A stretch of DNA of 35,244 bases, taken from JAOAHC01 sp964593045 (GTDB lineage Bacteria; Bacillota; Clostridia; TANB77; CAG-465). The position numbers and the translations under genes were made by a program. Location of the stretch: the NCBI GenBank assembly GCA_964593045.1, contig CAZQJQ010000011.1, positions 1-35,244 on the forward strand, in the 5' to 3' direction. Below, piece by piece: positions 1 through 7,659 of this stretch; the first letter of the stretch is position 1; each line of letters begins with the position of its first letter. Under the pieces are notes generated by a model that worked only from the letters and a program-made list of their open reading frames with translations, made no database searches and had not been told where the DNA came from.

Positions 1-56
1 TTGAAACCTCTATATGATATAACTAAATTTTAACACTATTTTTATTTTTTATCAAC

Positions 57-1445
57 TTATATTGCCTGATATTTTATTATTTCCTTTATTTTATCCCTTA
101 AATCATATTCACCATATTTTAACTCTGGTATATTATAGATAACTCCATCATCTCGTTTATATCTATCCTTATTCATCATTTTTTTCACTGTTTCTTGTTC
201 TTTAATTATACTCTCGGCTATATTCTTTATATTCCTGGTAACTAGTCGTATGTTTTCCCCATTTGCTGCTAATACCCTTAATCTTGCCATTTTATCTACA
301 TTAGTTTGACTCCATCCCATAGGTCTACTACTTAGCCTATCGCTATATGTATGTGATATATCTCCTTCTGCTGCACATCCCGGCACATCATATATTATTG
401 AATTTTTTATTCCCTCTTCATTATTTAGTATATATTCTAGCATTTGATTTTGTCTTTTTCTTCTCTTAGTATCCATTTCCTCTGCTAATATCTCATATTC
501 TAATTCCTTTACTCTCTTAAAATCTAACTCGAATATTGCACTTCTTATTTTTTCTATATATTCTCTATTGTTTCCTGTCATTGTTATTATTGCTTTATTT
601 ATATGAAATCTATCTGCTATGTATTTACTCTTTGGCAACCACTCTAACCCAGTTTTTATCCATGAAGCCCCATCTCCCATAATGAATATTTTATCTATTT
701 TTTCATAGTCATATCTGCTCTCTATGTACCTTAGTACTTCCTCCCACAATTCATCTATTTTTGATATATATGTGCCTCCAAATTTTTTCTTTCCTTCTAA
801 TTTTCCTTCTTTATTATTTTCAAAAAGCGTTATTAGTCTTGGCATTGATATGCCACCACTTTGCAATGCTACATGATCTTCATCTGCTTGTATATACAAA
901 TTTAATACGCTATGCTTTATCTCAAACTTTTTCTTATCTATATTACTAAAATTTAATTCACTTATTTTATTTTTTACTGTTTCTTTGCTTATTACAGTGT
1001 CATACGCTGCTTTTTGCCCAGCATATTCGTAACTTTTAATACTTGCTAATTCTAACATATTCTCTTCAACATTTACTAACATTCTTTCGTTTTTACTAAG
1101 TCCTATTGCTCTATCTAATAAATATATTTTATCTTCTTTATTTTCTTTATTTTGATAATATCTTCTTGAAAACTCTATTTCACCAAATATTGTTATTAAT
1201 TTTCTTTGATTCGCTAGTGACTCTTTTTGATATGATTTGTAATTTTCTTTTCTTTCTGGTGAGCTATATATTACTTCTTCTAATTCATTTATATACTCTA
1301 CTATTATTTCTCTACCCATTTTCATTAACTCTGCATTTAAATTATCTGTAAAATCAGATAAAAAGTTAATATTATTTAATTCTTCTAATCCTTTTTCTTT
1401 TAAACTAATGACTTTTTTTAAAAATTGTTGTATAATTATATTCAT
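57..1445 (-). CDS. ISLre2-type (UPF0236) transposase
   Basis: This 462-residue protein resembles the UPF0236/ISLre2 transposase family, which moves an insertion sequence by a DDE-type mechanism. The visible acidic blocks fit the family: ADEDHVALQ near residue 188, IMGDGASW near 255 and ADRFHINKA near 277. The N-terminal third is helical and charged. The gene looks complete, from an ATG preceded by AAGGAGG to a TAA at 57. The IS ends are not resolved: the left end may lie within bases 1-56 or outside the window, and I found no convincing terminal inverted repeats or target duplication. The leader carries a hairpin that could silence read-through transcripts (see 1446-1506). No passenger gene is seen. 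The family call is from memory of its motifs and is quite secure; mobility is not shown. Confidence 0.88.
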   Translation of the reverse strand: MNIIIQQFLKKVISLKEKGLEELNNINFLSDFTDNLNAELMKMGREIIVEYINELEEVIYSSPERKENYKSYQKESLANQRKLITIFGEIEFSRRYYQNKENKEDKIYLLDRAIGLSKNERMLVNVEENMLELASIKSYEYAGQKAAYDTVISKETVKNKISELNFSNIDKKKFEIKHSVLNLYIQADEDHVALQSGGISMPRLITLFENNKEGKLEGKKKFGGTYISKIDELWEEVLRYIESRYDYEKIDKIFIMGDGASWIKTGLEWLPKSKYIADRFHINKAIITMTGNNREYIEKIRSAIFELDFKRVKELEYEILAEEMDTKRRKRQNQMLEYILNNEEGIKNSIIYDVPGCAAEGDISHTYSDRLSSRPMGWSQTNVDKMARLRVLAANGENIRLVTRNIKNIAESIIKEQETVKKMMNKDRYKRDDGVIYNIPELKYGEYDLRDKIKEIIKYQAI

Positions 1446-1515
1446 AGATACCTCCTTATGATTCTTGTGAATATTACTTAATCACATTATATCATAAAAG
1501 GTATCTTTTTGTCTT
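1446..1515 (-). promoter_or_regulatory. Transposase promoter with Shine-Dalgarno-sequestering inverted repeat
   Basis: On the minus strand an extended -10, TGATATAAT (TATAAT at 1486-1491), lies 18 bp after AAGACA (1510-1515). An inverted repeat joins 1446-1462, which contains the transposase Shine-Dalgarno AAGGAGG, to 1491-1506, which lies between -35 and -10. The arms pair over 8 bp and 7 bp around a small internal loop. RNA started from this promoter (near 1479) would lack the upstream arm and leave the Shine-Dalgarno free. RNA entering from outside would carry both arms and fold. This matches the known logic of IS10 and IS50 protection from external transcription. The pairing is seen; the function is inferred. 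Confidence 0.6.
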
Positions 1516-1669
1516 TTTACATCTTCCTAAAAACCTAATATTATTTTACACTAACAATATTGATTATATTTATATATATAGGTATATTCTATAAAATTCA
1601 ATATGAAAACAAACTAGTCTCTTTACAATGTACTCATCATTTTTTCACAATCTTTTAATGTTTTGCTTT

Positions 1670-2374
1670 TTATAATGCTATAAGTTTAAATTTTGTATAG
1701 TCACATCCAACCATTATGTATTCTACACCATTTATGTTTCCTTCTTTTACTAAACTATGTCCATAGCCATGTAAATGTCCATATACACATTTTTTTATAT
1801 TATTTTCTTCAAGCATTTTTTGAAAATTTCCAGTAAAAGGCGGAAAATGCATAGCTGCAATTATATCTTTTTTTCTTCCTTTTTCTTTATATTTTTCTTG
1901 TATTTTTTTTGCTTCTTCTATTGATATTTTAAGTCTTCCTTCTTCTCTTAATATTATTTTTTTATCTGCCTCTTTATCAGTGTTTTCAGTAATTCCCCAA
2001 CCTCTTGCTCCACACAGTATATAGTTTTCTAAATCAAATGCATTATTGTGTAAAACTGAAATCGTATCAAATTTACTTTCTTTTAAAAAATTTTCTACCT
2101 TGGTTTTGGTTGAAAAATAATAATCATGGTTACCTCTTAGTATTATCTTTTTGCCTGGCATGTTATTTATATATTCAAAGTCCTTTTGAGATTCACTAAA
2201 ATCAATCCCCCATGAGATATCTCCTGCTATTATAACAGTATCATTTGTATTTACTTGATTTATCCAGTTTTTTTCTATTTTTTTTTCATAGTCCTTCCAG
2301 ACCCTTCCAAATACATTCATTGGTTTATCTACTCCAAACGATAAATGTAAATCAGAAATTGCAAAAAGTGCCAT
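1670..2374 (-). CDS. Calcineurin-like metallophosphoesterase
   Basis: A 234-residue cytosolic phosphoesterase of the calcineurin-like superfamily, which binds two metal ions and hydrolyses phosphate esters. The full signature is present in order: SDLHLSFG (D-x-H) near residue 7, AGDISWG near 50, RGNHDYY near 80, AMHFPPF near 174 and YGHLHG near 198. There is no signal peptide or membrane segment. It starts with ATG after AAAGGTGAT, 13 bp downstream of tsaD, so it is probably the last gene of a tsaD transcript. The substrate cannot be read from the sequence. The family resembles uncharacterised Firmicutes YpbG/YfcE-like phosphoesterases, without a specific match. The superfamily is certain and the physiological role unknown. 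Confidence 0.85.
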   Translation of the reverse strand: MALFAISDLHLSFGVDKPMNVFGRVWKDYEKKIEKNWINQVNTNDTVIIAGDISWGIDFSESQKDFEYINNMPGKKIILRGNHDYYFSTKTKVENFLKESKFDTISVLHNNAFDLENYILCGARGWGITENTDKEADKKIILREEGRLKISIEEAKKIQEKYKEKGRKKDIIAAMHFPPFTGNFQKMLEENNIKKCVYGHLHGYGHSLVKEGNINGVEYIMVGCDYTKFKLIAL

Positions 2375-2387
2375 TAAATCACCTTTC

Positions 2388-3395
2388 CTATCTTTTTTCT
2401 CCTATTTTTAAATTTGCATACGCATTTAAATCTAATTTATCATGAATATTATATTTTATGCCTTTTATATAATTATAGTGAGCAGAAGCTCCTATCATTG
2501 CTGCATTATCTGTACAATATTTTTTTTCAGGCATATATACATGATAGTTATTTTCTTCTGCTACAATTTTAATTAATTCTCTTAATTTGTTATTTGCTGA
2601 TACACCACCTGCAAGTACTATTTTTGAAATTTTTAAATCTTTCATTGCTCTTAATGTATGTTCTACTAATGTTTCACATACTGTTAATTCAAAACTAGCT
2701 GCCATATTTTCTTTTACTAGTTTATCTCCTTCTTTATGTGCTATGTTTATAACAGCAGTTTTTATTCCACTAAAACTAAAATCATAATTATCAAATTTAG
2801 TCTTAGGTAAAGTATATGTTGGTTTACCATATGTAGCAAGATTACTTACTTCGGGTCCTCCTGGATAATTAAGTCCTAATACTCTTGCAACTTTATCAAA
2901 TGCTTCTCCAACAGCATCATCTCTTGTTCTTGCAATTATTTCGTATTCAGTATAATTTTTAACATGTACAAGATGTGAATGTCCACCTGAAACAACTAGT
3001 GCTAAAAATGGTGGTTTTAAATCCTTATTTGATATATAATTTGCTGCTATATGTGCTTCTATATGGTGTACTGGAACTATTTCTTTATTTAAAGAATATG
3101 CCAAAGCTTTAGCATATGATACACCTACCAATAACGCACCTATTAATCCCGGGCCATATGTTACAGCAATATAGTCTACATCTTTTAATGTTATTTTTGC
3201 TTCTTTTAAGGCTTCATCAACAACGTTAGATATATTTAAAACATGCTGTCTTGATGCAATCTCCGGAACAACACCTCCATAATTTTTATGAATATCTATT
3301 TGTGATGATACTATATTTGATAAAACTGTTCTACCATCTTCAACTATAGCAGCTGATGTTTCATCGCAACTTGTTTCTATACTTAAACATTTCAT
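2388..3395 (-). CDS. tsaD: tRNA N6-adenosine threonylcarbamoyltransferase TsaD
   Basis: TsaD transfers the threonylcarbamoyl group from threonylcarbamoyl-AMP to A37 of ANN-decoding tRNAs, working with TsaB and TsaE. The 335-residue length is normal. It opens with MKCLSIETSCDET, typical of the ASKHA fold. The metal-binding HIEAH is at residues 111-115, and SGGHSH and a C-terminal CTDNAAMIG with the third metal-ligand Asp follow. Start: ATG after AGGTGAATAAAA. It lies 23 bp after the M50 protease gene and 13 bp before the metallophosphoesterase, so the three probably share a message. TsaB and TsaE are not in the window. Confidence 0.97.
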   Translation of the reverse strand: MKCLSIETSCDETSAAIVEDGRTVLSNIVSSQIDIHKNYGGVVPEIASRQHVLNISNVVDEALKEAKITLKDVDYIAVTYGPGLIGALLVGVSYAKALAYSLNKEIVPVHHIEAHIAANYISNKDLKPPFLALVVSGGHSHLVHVKNYTEYEIIARTRDDAVGEAFDKVARVLGLNYPGGPEVSNLATYGKPTYTLPKTKFDNYDFSFSGIKTAVINIAHKEGDKLVKENMAASFELTVCETLVEHTLRAMKDLKISKIVLAGGVSANNKLRELIKIVAEENNYHVYMPEKKYCTDNAAMIGASAHYNYIKGIKYNIHDKLDLNAYANLKIGEKR

Positions 3396-3418
3396 TTTTA
3401 TTCACCTATCTATATACT

Positions 3419-4063
3419 TTAAATAATAAGCATAAGTAATTTATATATAAAGTTTACTATTGGACTTATTATATATGAAAACGCACCTGTAAAAAATAAT
3501 GCTAAAATTATTAAAAAAGAGTATGGTTCAATCCTATATATTACATCATGATATTTAGCAGGTATAAAATACATAAGTACTTTTGAACCATCAAATGGTG
3601 GAATTGGCAACATATTAAATACTGCAAATATAACATTAAATTGTATTGTTAAAATAAGCATATTTAACACTATTCCTGCTACTCCAGTGCTACCTTTTGA
3701 AAGTACGCTAGTAATAAGTAGTATTTTAAGTACAACTGTAACTAATATTGCCATAAGCAAATTAGAAAAAGGTCCTGCAAATGATACCAGCATGTTATCT
3801 CTTGATCTGTTTTTAAAGTTTGAATCATTTACAATAACAGGTTTTCCCCAACCTATCCCTATAAGTGCAATTGAAATAAATCCAAACCAATCTATGTGAG
3901 CAAATGGATCAAGTGTTAGTCTTCCTTGTAGTTTTTGACTTTTATCTCCAAGCTTATATGCAACAAATGAATGTGCAAGTTCATGTATTGATAATGATAT
4001 AAGTAATGCTGGTAACATATATAAAAACGAAATTAATCCGTCTTTTGAAAATATATCAAACAA
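3419..4063 (-). CDS. Site-2 protease family (M50) membrane metalloprotease
   Basis: An integral membrane zinc protease of the small bacterial M50B type, which cleaves substrates within the membrane. The zinc-binding HELAH is at residues 27-31 and the third-ligand region NMLPIPPFDGSK lies near 165, in the usual order. About five or six hydrophobic segments are visible. I chose TTG at 4063 because AGGAG (4073-4077) sits 9 nt upstream; the earlier in-frame TTG at 4072 abuts the Shine-Dalgarno and is unlikely. This gives 214 residues. It heads the minus-strand group with tsaD. No PDZ domain is present, so it is not a RseP homologue. The substrate is unknown. Confidence 0.9.
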   Translation of the reverse strand: MFDIFSKDGLISFLYMLPALLISLSIHELAHSFVAYKLGDKSQKLQGRLTLDPFAHIDWFGFISIALIGIGWGKPVIVNDSNFKNRSRDNMLVSFAGPFSNLLMAILVTVVLKILLITSVLSKGSTGVAGIVLNMLILTIQFNVIFAVFNMLPIPPFDGSKVLMYFIPAKYHDVIYRIEPYSFLIILALFFTGAFSYIISPIVNFIYKLLMLII

Positions 4064-4191
4064 ATTTATCAACTCCTATAACAAAATATGGATTAATTAT
4101 ATCATGAACTATATAATATGTAAAGATTACAACAAGATAATAGCTATAAACAAAATAACTGAATTTTATATTATTGCTATTTAACATTTTA

Positions 4192-4220
4192 TTGACAAAC
4201 ATTAGTTTGTCTGATATAAT
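4192..4220 (+). promoter_or_regulatory. rmuC promoter with overlapping palindromic operator
   Basis: A consensus vegetative promoter: TTGACA at 4192-4197, a 17 bp spacer and TATAAT at 4215-4220. A perfect 7 bp inverted repeat with a 4 bp loop, GACAAACATTAGTTTGTC (4194-4211), covers half of the -35 box and most of the spacer. A protein bound here would block RNA polymerase. The palindrome is visible; the regulator is unknown. It differs from the Bacillus LexA box core (GAAC-N4-GTTC) at the outer bases of each half. Confidence 0.7.
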
Positions 4221-4253
4221 ATTTAGGAAATAAAAAGATTGTGAGGTATATAT

Positions 4254-5534
4254 ATGGATTTAACAACTACACTACTTATATTAATATTAGTAGCATTAAT
4301 TATAACAATAATTCTTATTTTAAAAAGTAAAGGAAACTCTAATTCTAAAGAATTTGTAAATGAATTCAATCAGATAAGACAGGAATTATCAAATATGCTT
4401 ATGAATACTAGAGAAGAAATCTCTAAAAATATTGGAAACAAAATTATGGAAAATACAAATATTCAGCAAACAACACTGGCTAATTTAACTACTTTAAATG
4501 AAACTAAACTTGAAAATACAAGAAAAAATATGGAAGATAAATTAGAACAAATTAAAAAAACTGTTGAAGATAAGTTGACTGTAATTCAAAAAGAAAATAT
4601 GGAAAAGCTAGAAAAAATGAGATCAACAGTTGATGAAAAGCTACATGATACTTTAGAAAAAAGACTAGGTGAATCTTTTAAAGTTGTAAACGATAGACTT
4701 GAATCAGTATATAAAGGCCTTGGAGAAATGCAAACATTAGCTCAAGGTGTTGGTGACTTAAAAAAAGTGTTTACCAATGTTAAATCTAGAGGTTATTGGG
4801 GTGAAATTCAATTAAACAATATTCTAGAACAATTTTTAACGCCTGAACAATATTTAAAAAGTGTTAAAACAAAACCTAAATCAAATGACTTTGTTGAATT
4901 TGCTATAAAATTACCAGGTAGAAATGAAAATGAAGAAGTATTACTACCTATTGATTCTAAATTTCCAATAGAAGATTATACAAGACTTGTTGATGCCGAA
5001 GAAATTGGAGATGTTACTACAATAACAGAATCTAGAAAAAAATTAGAAAATTCAGTTAAACTTTTTGCCAAAGATATTCATGATAAATATATTGAGACTC
5101 CATATACAACAGATTTTGGTATAATGTTTCTACCTACCGAAAGTCTATACTCAGAAATATTAAAAAATACTAGTTTAGTTGAAGAAATTTCTCAAAAATA
5201 TAGAATTGTAATTTCAGGGCCTACTACTTTTGTTGCACTTCTTAATAGTTTACAAATGGGATTTAGAACTCTTGCTATAGAAAAAAGAACAAGTGAAGTG
5301 TGGCAACTACTTGGAATGGTAAAATCAGAATTTTCTAAATTTGGTGATTTACTTGATAAAACAAATAAAAAATTAATTGAAATATCTTCTACTATGGAAC
5401 TTGCTTCTAAAAAAACTAGAACTATTGAGAAAAAACTTAAAAAAGTAGAAGCATTACCTGTATCAAATGAAAACGATTTTTATGAATTAGATGAAACACA
5501 AACAATATTACTAGATAATATTAACAAAAACTAA
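4254..5534 (+). CDS. rmuC: DNA recombination protein RmuC homologue
   Basis: RmuC proteins limit inversions between short repeats in E. coli; the biochemical activity is not established, though a nuclease-like fold is predicted for the family. This 426-residue copy has an N-terminal membrane segment (about residues 4-23), a long charged coiled coil to about residue 165, then the conserved RmuC core including SRGYWGEIQLNNIL and LPIDSKFPIEDY. A C-terminal helical tail follows. ATG lies after TGAGGT. It is divergent from the M50/tsaD group and has its own strong promoter with a palindromic operator, suggesting regulated expression. The next gene starts only after a new promoter, so rmuC is probably monocistronic. 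Confidence 0.93.
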   Translation: MDLTTTLLILILVALIITIILILKSKGNSNSKEFVNEFNQIRQELSNMLMNTREEISKNIGNKIMENTNIQQTTLANLTTLNETKLENTRKNMEDKLEQIKKTVEDKLTVIQKENMEKLEKMRSTVDEKLHDTLEKRLGESFKVVNDRLESVYKGLGEMQTLAQGVGDLKKVFTNVKSRGYWGEIQLNNILEQFLTPEQYLKSVKTKPKSNDFVEFAIKLPGRNENEEVLLPIDSKFPIEDYTRLVDAEEIGDVTTITESRKKLENSVKLFAKDIHDKYIETPYTTDFGIMFLPTESLYSEILKNTSLVEEISQKYRIVISGPTTFVALLNSLQMGFRTLAIEKRTSEVWQLLGMVKSEFSKFGDLLDKTNKKLIEISSTMELASKKTRTIEKKLKKVEALPVSNENDFYELDETQTILLDNINKN

Positions 5535-5564
5535 AACATTTATATATAAAATTTTAATACCAGG

Positions 5565-5593
5565 TTGACATAATAAAAATATTGTGGTATACT
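5565..5593 (+). promoter_or_regulatory. Consensus promoter of the 124-residue orphan gene
   Basis: TTGACA at 5565-5570, a 17 bp spacer and TATACT at 5588-5593. A small hairpin follows in the leader (AAGCAC 5615-5620 with GTGCTT 5628-5633), then the Shine-Dalgarno TAGGAGG at 5644-5650. This is one of the best promoter matches in the window. Confidence 0.75.
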
Positions 5594-5657
5594 AATATTG
5601 TTAGTATTATTAATAAGCACTTAATATGTGCTTAAATAAAATTTAGGAGGTAGTCTA

Positions 5658-6032
5658 ATGACTATTAACGAGCAGATCAATTTGATTTCAAGGTATGAGG
5701 AAAAAGTTGCCTTAAAGAAATTTCCGAACATGCCACCGCTTTCAAAAGCGTGTTTTCGAACATGTTTCGAAAACGTTTTAACAGCATATGTAGCAAAAAC
5801 TAAGGGCGATCGGACATCAAGTTTGCTTAGCAAAAACTTTGATTGTCGCAACGATCTTAAAGGCAAACATCTTCAAAAATTAGAAGAAAGTTTATTTGAT
5901 GTATGCCAATACCAAGAGGATGAAGGGGATGAAATAAAAGTCCCAAATTACATTAGAAAATCTGTGTATTCGGCGTTGGGTCTTATATCAGATCCAAATG
6001 CAATTCCTGTATCCGTTATTATTAATGGATAA
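5658..6032 (+). CDS. Orphan 124-residue soluble protein, atypical codon use
   Basis: I do not recognise this protein. It is soluble, with no signal or membrane segment, mostly helical, and contains four Cys residues (positions 32, 36, 62 and 83), two of them in CFRTCF. The gene is a self-contained unit: consensus promoter, strong Shine-Dalgarno, ATG, and an intrinsic terminator 5 bp after the stop. Codon use differs from neighbours: it uses CGA, CGG, CGC, GCG, CCG and GGC, which are scarce in the flanking AT-rich genes that prefer AGA. The coding sequence contains inverted repeats, notably GTTTTCGAA (5752-5760) with TTCGAAAAC (5766-5774). Recent acquisition or a fast-evolving lineage-specific gene are both possible. 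That it is expressed is likely; its function is unknown. Confidence 0.8.
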   Translation: MTINEQINLISRYEEKVALKKFPNMPPLSKACFRTCFENVLTAYVAKTKGDRTSSLLSKNFDCRNDLKGKHLQKLEESLFDVCQYQEDEGDEIKVPNYIRKSVYSALGLISDPNAIPVSVIING

Positions 6033-6037
6033 ACAAG

Positions 6038-6061
6038 GAGCCCAATATGGGCTCTTTTTTT
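6038..6061 (+). terminator. Intrinsic terminator after the orphan gene
   Basis: A perfect 6 bp GC-rich stem, GAGCCC (6038-6043) with GGGCTC (6049-6054) around AATAT, followed by a run of seven T. It begins 5 bp after the TAA. Confidence 0.9.
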
Positions 6062-6087
6062 ATTCATGTTAATTTTAATTAAAATAT

Positions 6088-6115
6088 TTACTTTACACAT
6101 ATATTGTGTTACAAT
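6088..6115 (+). promoter_or_regulatory. Possible glmU promoter
   Basis: TTTACT (6088-6093), 16 bp, then TACAAT (6110-6115), located between a terminator and the glmU Shine-Dalgarno. The -35 match is partial, but some promoter is needed here because the terminator at 6038-6061 separates glmU from upstream transcription. Confidence 0.4.
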
Positions 6116-6144
6116 ATGCATAGTGTTAATAAGGAGTGATATTT

Positions 6145-7506
6145 ATGCAAAATGTTAAAGCAGTAATACTTGCTGGTGGTAAAGGAACAAGAATGAAATC
6201 TGATTTGCCAAAAGTTCTGCACAAAATATATGATAGAGCAATAATTGACTATGTATGTGGATCATGTAAAGATGCTGGTATAAAAGATATATGTATAATT
6301 GTTGGTCATAAAGCTGAACAGGTAATCGAACACGTACAAAAAGAAAACTATACTATTTGTGTTCAAAAGGAACAACTTGGTACAGGTCATGCTGTAATGC
6401 AAGCTAATGACTATATAAAAGATAATGAATTAGTTGTTGTAATAAACGGTGATCAACCACTTATATCTCCTCAAACAATAAAATCATTAATATCTTTTTG
6501 TGATCAAGGTAACTATGGTGGTGTAGCTTTATCTGCTATAGTAGATAATCCTGGTTCTCTTGGTAGAATTATACGTGATGAATCAGGTAATTTAAAAAGA
6601 ATCGTTGAAAGAAAAGATTGTAATGAAGATGAAGAAAAAGTAAAAGAAATAAATGTTGGAGTTTATTGTTTTAAAGGTAAACTTTTAAAAGAATCTTTTT
6701 CTAAGCTAGATGATAATAACGCACAAAATGAATATTATATAACTGATGTTCCGGCTCATATTAAAAATGCAGGATATAACTTTGGAGTATTTGCGATAGC
6801 TGATATATCTGAATATCAAGGTATAAACTCAAGAGAAGAGCTATCAATTGCTACCTCTACTCTACTTACTAAAACAAGAAAAAAACATATGGATAATGGT
6901 GTAACTATAATAGATCCGAGTAATACGTACATAAGTATTAATGTGGAAATTGGTAAAGATACTATTATATATCCTGGTACTAATATTCAGGGTAATACAA
7001 AAATTGGTGAAAGGTGCATAATTGGCCCTAATAGTCATATAATATCTTCTAAGATTGGCAATAATGTTACTATTGAAACCAGTAAAGTCGTAGATAGTAC
7101 AATAGCAGATAACTGTTTGATCGGTCCTTTTACACATATTAGACCAAACTGTAATGTTAAAAATAATGTAAAGCTTGGAAGTTTCGTTGAAGCAAAAAAC
7201 ATAAATGTTGATGAAAATACTAAAATACCACATCATATCTATGTTGGTGACACAGATATAGGTAAAAACGTAGAAATTGCTTGTGGAGTTATAACAGCAA
7301 ATATGAATGCAAAATACGAAAAAAATAGGACTAAAATATGTGACAATGCTTTTGTTGGATGTAATTCTACCCTAATAGCACCTATAAATGTTGGAGAAAA
7401 TGCTATAGTTGGTGCTGGCTCTACTATAACTGAAGACGTTAGTAAAAATTCTCTTGCGATAGCTAGAGCAAGACAAACAACAAAAAAAGATTATAATAAT
7501 AAATAG
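6145..7506 (+). CDS. glmU: Bifunctional GlmU (UDP-GlcNAc synthesis)
   Basis: GlmU acetylates glucosamine-1-phosphate and then joins it to UTP, making UDP-N-acetylglucosamine for peptidoglycan and teichoic acids. The 453-residue length is normal. The N-terminal uridylyltransferase domain begins with LAGGKGTRMKSDLPKVLH (residues 9-26) and contains QEQLGTGHA-type and NGDQPL motifs (here KEQLGTGHAV and INGDQPLI). The C-terminal left-handed beta-helix runs from about residue 250 with repeated hexapeptides, and the acetyltransferase region YVGDTDIGKNVEIACGVITAN is present. I chose ATG at 6145 with AAGGAG at 6131-6136; the in-frame GTG at 6136 overlaps the Shine-Dalgarno. Unlike Bacillus it is not followed by prs. 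Confidence 0.97.
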   Translation: MQNVKAVILAGGKGTRMKSDLPKVLHKIYDRAIIDYVCGSCKDAGIKDICIIVGHKAEQVIEHVQKENYTICVQKEQLGTGHAVMQANDYIKDNELVVVINGDQPLISPQTIKSLISFCDQGNYGGVALSAIVDNPGSLGRIIRDESGNLKRIVERKDCNEDEEKVKEINVGVYCFKGKLLKESFSKLDDNNAQNEYYITDVPAHIKNAGYNFGVFAIADISEYQGINSREELSIATSTLLTKTRKKHMDNGVTIIDPSNTYISINVEIGKDTIIYPGTNIQGNTKIGERCIIGPNSHIISSKIGNNVTIETSKVVDSTIADNCLIGPFTHIRPNCNVKNNVKLGSFVEAKNINVDENTKIPHHIYVGDTDIGKNVEIACGVITANMNAKYEKNRTKICDNAFVGCNSTLIAPINVGENAIVGAGSTITEDVSKNSLAIARARQTTKKDYNNK

Positions 7507-7551
7507 AATAAAAAACAGAAAATATATAACAAAAGTTATATTTCAAAATGG

Positions 7552-7582
7552 CACAAAGAATATGAATTTTTTGTGTTTTTTT
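7552..7582 (+). terminator. Weak candidate terminator after glmU
   Basis: CACAAA (7552-7557) can pair with TTTGTG (7570-7575) ahead of seven T. The stem is only 6 bp and AT-rich, so this is a weak call. Confidence 0.35.
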
Positions 7583-7659
7583 GTGCTTTCTCTTGTATAT
7601 TTTTTCTATTTATTGTACAATTATATATATACTTAAGATATAAAAATACGGAGGAAAAA

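Noticed and set aside
1..1669. Defined ends of the insertion sequence
   Set aside because: Only a loose direct similarity (TTTTAACACTA near 30 and TTTTACACTA near 1544) was found, in direct rather than inverted orientation; this is not enough to set boundaries.
4194..4211. Canonical LexA/SOS box before rmuC
   Set aside because: The halves read AAAC and GTTT instead of GAAC and GTTC, so it was recorded only as a palindromic operator of unknown regulator.
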